Shown here piece after piece: positions 9,101-15,088 of a stretch of DNA of 15,088 nt. The notes under the pieces were generated by a model. It searched no databases. It was not told where the DNA came from and saw only the letters and a list, made by a program, of their open reading frames with translations. Made by a program: the position numbers and the translations under genes. Position 1 is the first letter of the stretch; every line of letters begins with the position of its first letter. The DNA is from Ichthyophonus hoferi (Eukaryota > Opisthokonta > Ichthyosporea > Ichthyophonida > Ichthyophonidae), in assembly GCA_002751075.1 (NCBI GenBank), contig NAOQ01000689.1, positions 9,415 through 24,502 on the forward strand, in the 5' to 3' direction.

Positions 9101-10216
9101 AGATACCCTGCTGTATGCCCATGCCAACCTACCTGAAACGGATGTGGGGGCAGCCAATAATGAGCAGGAAGAGGTGGAAGAGGAGGAGGAAAAGATAACC
9201 AATGAGCAAGAGATGATGTTGGAGATAGAGGGGAAAACACTGAGGAAGCCTAATAAGAGTAATAAAAAGAAGAGAGCAGTGGTACCTGAAGCCCTTAAGG
9301 GCACGGTAGCCCCTTGGGTTACCGCACTGGCATGTATTCCTAACACAGATCTTATAGCGTCAGGTGAGAGTTTGTTAATATATGTGGTTGGTTGTAGTAG
9401 AGGGTTGGGGTCTGTTTTGTATTTTATAGACTTGATTTACGAAATGAGATCAGTATAGTTTGGACTCTATAGTTCGGTACTGTTTTTATGGTCTGTCAGT
9501 CTAACTATATATAACTGTAGGTGTTATTATTATTACCTATACATTTATGTACGTATCCTAACTATATTTCTTTAACCATAATAGGGTCCCACACTGGCTT
9601 TGTCAAGTTGTGGCAGATTACTGATGACAAATGCTTCAAACAGATTCAGAATATCCCGGTGGTGAGTGCCTTTATATATATGCCAGTATAGTTATTACCC
9701 GCATTTAGCTAGCCTCTTATTCTACTACATAGACAGATAGCTGTGCGTAGCTTGCTTGTTGTCTTATTTTTCCTTTTTCTATTATATATATGTATATTTA
9801 GTGAATACCTACCCGATCTGTCTTCCTCCCTAGTCGTTACATATATATTTATGTGCATACACTATTGTTCTATATAACTATCTCTATCAACCATAACACT
9901 ACCTCACCTACAGGCTGGCTACATCAATGGTCTGGCTATTAGTAGCAAGGGTCGCTATGTGGTGGCTGCGGTCGGCCAAGAGCACCGTCTAGGCCGCTGG
10001 GATCGTAACAAGGAAGCAAGGAATGGATTGTGCATCATTCCCCTGGACCCAGAGAAAGAGGAAGAGATAGAAGAGGGAGATGGAGAGAGTGTGTCAGTAG
10101 AGGAGGGTGCCTCAGTTGCAGGAGAGGAGATGGAAGATGATGGTTTCCATATTTCTATCCCTGAAATCTTGGAGAATGGTGCTGTGTGCGATAGTGAAGA
10201 GGATGCAGCTGCATAA
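3146..10216 (+). CDS. RRP9: RRP9 / U3-55K, U3 snoRNP WD40 protein (14 exons, complete)
   Basis: Encodes the U3-specific WD40 protein, which binds the box B/C region of U3 snoRNA with the 15.5K protein and is needed for early 18S pre-rRNA cleavages in the nucleolus (family knowledge). Coding exons: 3146-3190, 4098-4234, 4558-4655, 4841-4914, 5505-5546, 6243-6372, 6513-6634, 6978-7070, 7591-7691, 8202-8307, 8679-8770, 9062-9363, 9585-9661, 9914-10216. All introns are GT-AG and phases agree across every junction, giving 573 residues against about 475 in human. A basic start (RKRK, 12-15) and acidic N-terminal region (44-114) precede the propeller (about 142-517). Repeats show GH at 147, 199, 241, 283 and 324 and W at 176, 228, 270, 312, 352 and 457. 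The family signature GQEHRLGRW is at 494-502, followed by KEARNGLCIIPL at 506-517. Extra material is an acidic/basic insertion (about 372-424) and an acidic tail (518-573). Confidence 0.95.
3699..3716 (+). other. G-quadruplex-capable G-run
   Basis: Runs of three, seven and six G separated by single A lie on the coding strand in RRP9 intron 1. Splitting the seven-G run gives four G-triplets with one-base loops, enough for a quadruplex in DNA or pre-mRNA. Folding is inference. Confidence 0.5.
3873..3909. repeat. TATG/TATA microsatellite
   Basis: Imperfect tandem GTATAT and GTAT units in RRP9 intron 1, ending near 3909. Simple-sequence DNA. Confidence 0.7.
4098..4234 (+). CDS. RRP9: RRP9 exon 2 (residues 16-61)
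   Basis: Lys/Ala-rich basic stretch followed by an acidic, serine-rich segment (DDENSMSEGE), like the charged nucleolar N-terminal region of human RRP9. Acceptor CTCTCAG, donor GTAAGA. Confidence 0.9.
4558..4655 (+). CDS. RRP9: RRP9 exon 3 (residues 61-94)
   Basis: Encodes the acidic SESEESDHET run and then EKKVRLANEYLDLIKAQ, which aligns with the conserved helix before the propeller (human EKKLRLAKLYLEQLRQQ). Acceptor CATCAG, donor GTAAGA. Confidence 0.93.
4841..4914 (+). CDS. RRP9: RRP9 exon 4 (residues 94-118)
   Basis: Acidic EEADRSGSDEEDD followed by VSQRLRQD, matching the human VAGRLKED segment. Acceptor CTACAG, donor GTAGGG. Confidence 0.92.
4915..5504 (+). other. RRP9 intron 4 (590 bases)
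   Basis: Holds the 21-base tandem repeat and a short TTTTTAA repeat at about 5119-5143. Open frames of 68 and 78 codons lie on opposite strands over the same bases at 5171-5413. Their peptides match nothing I know and I read them as chance. Confidence 0.7.
4970..5032. repeat. 21-base tandem repeat, three copies
   Basis: The unit CTTTATTTAGAAATTATATTG occurs three times head to tail in RRP9 intron 4 (4971-4990, 4991-5011, 5012-5032). The first copy is one base short and the last diverges at its end. The near identity suggests recent expansion. Confidence 0.85.
5505..5546 (+). CDS. RRP9: RRP9 exon 5 (residues 119-132)
   Basis: A 42-base exon encoding MEKEGKVDRHVAEK, aligning with human LEQRGRLQKLVAKE. 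It begins with ATG by chance of splicing; this is not the protein start. Confidence 0.9.
5724..5750 (+). other. Canonical G-quadruplex motif in RRP9 intron 5
   Basis: Four G-runs (5, 5, 3 and 4 long) separated by loops of 2, 5 and 3 bases satisfy the usual G3+N1-7 rule on the coding strand. The motif could fold in the pre-mRNA. Confidence 0.55.
6009..6024. promoter_or_regulatory. Paired E-boxes in RRP9 intron 5
   Basis: CACGTG occurs at 6009-6014 and again at 6019-6024, so the two are spaced by about one helical turn. This is a plausible intronic enhancer for bHLH-zip factors, inferred from motif only. Confidence 0.35.
6243..6372 (+). CDS. RRP9: RRP9 exon 6 (residues 133-176, first WD repeat)
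   Basis: Encodes the first blade with RLRGHKMPVTC (144-154) and GSKDCSIMKW (167-176), almost the human sequence. Acceptor CTACAG, donor GTACGT; the Trp codon is split by the intron. Confidence 0.96.
6513..6634 (+). CDS. RRP9: RRP9 exon 7 (residues 176-216, second WD repeat start)
   Basis: Encodes DLETG, then GHTDHVLAMCVSTDG (199-213), which matches the human SHVLCMAISSDGKYLA blade. The acceptor TATATATAG is AT-rich with little pyrimidine tract; donor GTGAGT. Confidence 0.95.
6978..7070 (+). CDS. RRP9: RRP9 exon 8 (residues 217-247)
   Basis: Completes the second blade (TGGRDQIVFIWD, 218-229) and begins the third (PGHRDAIT, 240-247). Acceptor GTACAG, donor GTAATA. Confidence 0.95.
7071..7590 (+). 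other. RRP9 intron 8 (520 bases)
   Basis: Noncoding; contains a 10-base perfect inverted repeat (7351-7360 and 7425-7434). Open frames of 79 and 85 codons overlap here, the first being read-through from exon 8. No other gene is seen. Confidence 0.7.
7351..7434. repeat. Inverted repeat in RRP9 intron 8
   Basis: GATAATATGA at 7351-7360 is exactly complementary to TCATATTATC at 7425-7434, with 64 bases between. Outer bases pair only in part. It could be a hairpin or the remnant of a small non-autonomous DNA transposon; chance is possible in AT-rich DNA. Confidence 0.4.
7591..7691 (+). CDS. RRP9: RRP9 exon 9 (residues 248-281)
   Basis: Third blade end: LAFRKNSHTLFSGSKDRTVK (249-268), then LWNLDEMAYIETL, very close to human. 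Donor GTATGC, phase 2. Confidence 0.95.
7692..8201 (+). other. RRP9 intron 9 (510 bases)
   Basis: AT-rich, with an imperfect palindrome at about 7931-7960 and TATACATA-type simple sequence before the acceptor. No gene is seen. Confidence 0.7.
8202..8307 (+). CDS. RRP9: RRP9 exon 10 (residues 281-316, fourth WD repeat)
   Basis: Encodes YGHQDAVSSIDSLSKERAVS (282-301) followed by VGSRDRTLRLWKIVE, matching human GHQDAVAALDALSRE and TAGGRDGTVRVWKI. Acceptor ATGCAG, donor GTAAGG. Confidence 0.96.
8308..8678 (+). other. RRP9 intron 10 (371 bases)
   Basis: Contains an 11-base inverted repeat around CCAAT motifs (8433-8487) and an E-box at 8560-8565. An 83-codon open frame over it is not recognisable as a protein. 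Confidence 0.7.
8433..8487. repeat. CCAAT-bearing inverted repeat in RRP9 intron 10
   Basis: ATCAACCAATC at 8433-8443 is perfectly complementary to GATTGGTTGAT at 8477-8487 across a 33-base loop. A second CCAAT/ATTGG pair follows within about 25 bases. It could form a stem-loop in the pre-mRNA. Confidence 0.5.
8679..8770 (+). CDS. RRP9: RRP9 exon 11 (residues 317-347, fifth WD repeat)
   Basis: Encodes ESQLIFNGHVGNTECVKMIN (317-336) then a TCGEDG turn, matching human ESQLVFYGHQGSIDCIHLIN and SGADDG. Donor GTAGGT, phase 2. Confidence 0.95.
8865..8885. repeat. AT dinucleotide repeat
   Basis: A run of TA/AT dinucleotides in RRP9 intron 11, simple-sequence DNA. Confidence 0.6.
9062..9363 (+). 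CDS. RRP9: RRP9 exon 12 (residues 347-448, with acidic insertion)
   Basis: Begins GSICLWTIFKKKP, then YAHANLP (human REAHG). A lineage-variable insertion follows with glutamate runs (381-403) and a basic patch RKPNKSNKKKR (408-418). It returns to family sequence at PWVTALACIPNTDLIASG (431-448; human PFWVSSVAALLNTDLVATG). Acceptor after a CA repeat, donor GTGAGA. Confidence 0.95.
9585..9661 (+). CDS. RRP9: RRP9 exon 13 (residues 448-473)
   Basis: Encodes SHTGFVKLWQ and IQNIPV, matching human SHSSCVRVWQ and LLCDIPL. Acceptor AATAG, donor GTGAGT. Confidence 0.94.
9914..10216 (+). CDS. RRP9: RRP9 exon 14 (residues 474-573 and TAA stop)
   Basis: Encodes GYINGLAI, the signature GQEHRLGRW (494-502) and CIIPL (513-517), then a 56-residue acidic tail absent from human. 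The stop TAA is at 10214-10216. Confidence 0.95.
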   Translation, partial: AGYINGLAISSKGRYVVAAVGQEHRLGRWDRNKEARNGLCIIPLDPEKEEEIEEGDGESVSVEEGASVAGEEMEDDGFHISIPEILENGAVCDSEEDAAA

Positions 10217-10342
10217 AAAGAGTCGCAGCACAGTGTAATGGTTTCGAACCTGGCTAAAGTGTTAATGGGTTGGCATGGCTATCAGGTTTATAGCTGGCCT
10301 TCTAGGATAGGTAATAGAAGATAGAATGGTTGTTTAGTATTG

Positions 10343-10358
10343 GGAAAGGTTTCCCAGT
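10343..10358. other. 7-base-arm palindrome in the RRP9 3' region
   Basis: TGGGAAA and TTTCCCA flank a two-base GG centre. It could be a protein-binding palindrome in DNA; the two-base loop is too small for a stable RNA hairpin unless the inner pairs open. Confidence 0.4.
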
Positions 10359-10677
10359 GGCAATGGCTTTGTGTCGTTGACTCTGTCCCCTGGGTATCTC
10401 TGCAACACAATAATGAAAATAAGTAGAGATAGTTGTAACTATTAGTGTACAAGTGAGTGGTAAATGAAATGAGTTGAGGGAGGTAGTATAGTAGTGTGGT
10501 TATGTAAGCAATTACTAAGTTTAAAAAGACAAGCATGATTATGAACCAATATAATATCTCTTACTATTACTTGTTATTTACCTATACCTAACATAAACAC
10601 TGTTACAGTGGAAGCTACCTTTATATAGACATTCTATTTGATTATGGCACGGCCATTGGCTACATATACAGTTGATT

Positions 10678-10685
10678 TGACGTCA
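10678..10685. promoter_or_regulatory. Full CRE (TGACGTCA) near a CCAAT box
   Basis: A perfect eight-base cAMP-response element lies 19 bases after an ATTGG (10654-10658), i.e. a reverse CCAAT box. CRE plus CCAAT is a common promoter pair. It lies about 670 bases before the RECQL5 ATG, so it may mark a distal promoter with a 5' UTR intron, or may be unrelated; it also precedes the RRP9 poly(A) signal candidate. Confidence 0.4.
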
Positions 10686-10711
10686 TAAAACATTAAAATA
10701 GACAATATAAC

Positions 10712-10717
10712 AATAAA
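10712..10717 (+). terminator. Poly(A) signal AATAAA, RRP9 candidate
   Basis: First canonical AATAAA after the RRP9 stop, about 500 bases downstream; an ATTAAA variant is at 10692-10697. Either could end the transcript. Confidence 0.5.
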
Positions 10718-10795
10718 CATTTAATAACCTTTGATATACAGGAACTATATGCCCTATAATCCTACTACTAATATGTTGTTTAGTGCGATGTAAGT

Positions 10796-10801
10796 AATAA
10801 A
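10796..10801 (+). terminator. Second AATAAA, alternative RRP9 poly(A) signal
   Basis: A second canonical hexamer about 80 bases further on. In the same bases a GTAAGT resembles a splice donor, so the site is ambiguous. Confidence 0.35.
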
Positions 10802-11355
10802 TAGTAAAAGTAAAGCTATTAATTCCTGCCTATGTACCCCTCTATACCTCCTGCTGCCTGCTGGATTATATCTCCTTGCAGGCTATATATAATACCAGAG
10901 TGATTCTAGTAATAGGTTTGTGACTTGTCTGCCCTATGTTAATACGACTGGAATACAAGAATGATGTATTTAAACCCCTACTAGCCAAACTCTATTGGTG
11001 TAGGTAGATTGAGCTAGTATATAGACCTATGGGGACTAGCTTTAGTATAGTAACGTCAATACGTTGGACCAATAATAATCCAACCCCATGGATGTAAGGT
11101 GTATCATAGCCGAATATGGTGATATCAATGGGAGAGGGTGTGGTTATAATACCGTCATAATGAGGTCATGATCCAGATAGAGTGGGGCAAATCGGAATTT
11201 CGCCTTAATCGCATGGGAATACTTTTATTCTATCGCTCTAGTAAATAGTACGTACGTAGATCAAGGCCTGAGAGGGGAGAGCCTTAAAAACTATTTCTCT
11301 AGATCACTTGCCTTTCAGCTCTTACAGTGTCTTGGTAATCTAGCCAACTGGCAGA

Positions 11356-15032
<3,677 letters not shown>

Positions 15033-15039
15033 GTAGGGG

Positions 15040-15088
15040 GATATAGGATATATAGTATAGAGTATATAGTATATAGGGTATATAGTAT
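15040..15088. repeat. TATAGTATA minisatellite at right edge
   Basis: Imperfect tandem units around GTATATAG just after the exon 8 donor, running off the window; the start of RECQL5 intron 8. Confidence 0.7.

Larger units (their letters stand above)
10217..11355. other. Intergenic region between RRP9 and RECQL5
   Basis: Contains the RRP9 3' UTR and, further on, the probable RECQL5 promoter and leader. No coding exon is supported. An 82-codon minus-strand open frame (10288-10536) gives an unrecognised hydrophobic peptide and is read as chance. Where RRP9 transcription ends and RECQL5 begins cannot be placed exactly. Confidence 0.65.

Noticed and set aside
9002-9346. 114-codon minus-strand open frame opposite RRP9 exon 12
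   Set aside because: It is the antisense shadow of the Glu/Lys-rich coding exon, giving a Ser/Leu/Phe-rich artefact.
10217-10260. tRNA-like T-arm (GGTTTCGAACC) after RRP9
   Set aside because: No acceptor stem, anticodon arm or A-box at the right spacing; the upstream bases are RRP9 coding sequence.

Overview
The window is eukaryotic nuclear DNA, AT-rich, with two protein-coding genes on the + strand, each split by many GT-AG introns. Start contexts, intron sizes (about 140-910 bases) and the close match of both products to animal proteins point to an animal or close relative. The short AT-rich introns full of TATA, GTAT and CCAAT motifs would fit a sponge or other early-branching animal, but the species cannot be fixed from sequence alone.

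Layout. 1-3145 is AT-rich flank with no recognisable gene; its last ~250 bases are the likely promoter of the first gene. 3146-10216 is a complete 14-exon gene for RRP9 (U3-55K), the WD40 protein of the U3 small nucleolar ribonucleoprotein; the spliced reading frame is 1722 bases, 573 residues. 10217-11355 is the intergenic stretch, with poly(A) signals of RRP9 and a CRE/CCAAT pair. 11356-15032 holds the first eight coding exons (238 residues) of a RecQ DNA helicase closest to RECQL5. It covers the first RecA-like domain and the start of the second, and runs off the right edge.

How the genes relate. RRP9 works in pre-rRNA processing in the nucleolus and RECQL5 in genome maintenance; nothing shows a functional link, and they look like ordinary head-to-tail neighbours. 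I do not see a transposon with coding capacity, a virus-derived element, a CRISPR array, a tRNA or a convincing snoRNA.

Notable points. An 8-base microexon in the RecQ gene supplies part of helicase motif Ia and is followed by intronic G-runs. RRP9 carries an acidic-then-basic insertion within its propeller and an acidic C-terminal tail that the human protein lacks. The pentamer CCAAT/ATTGG is strikingly dense in the RecQ introns. The E-box CACGTG recurs eight times, including 112-117 bases before the RRP9 start codon. No new multi-gene system is evident.
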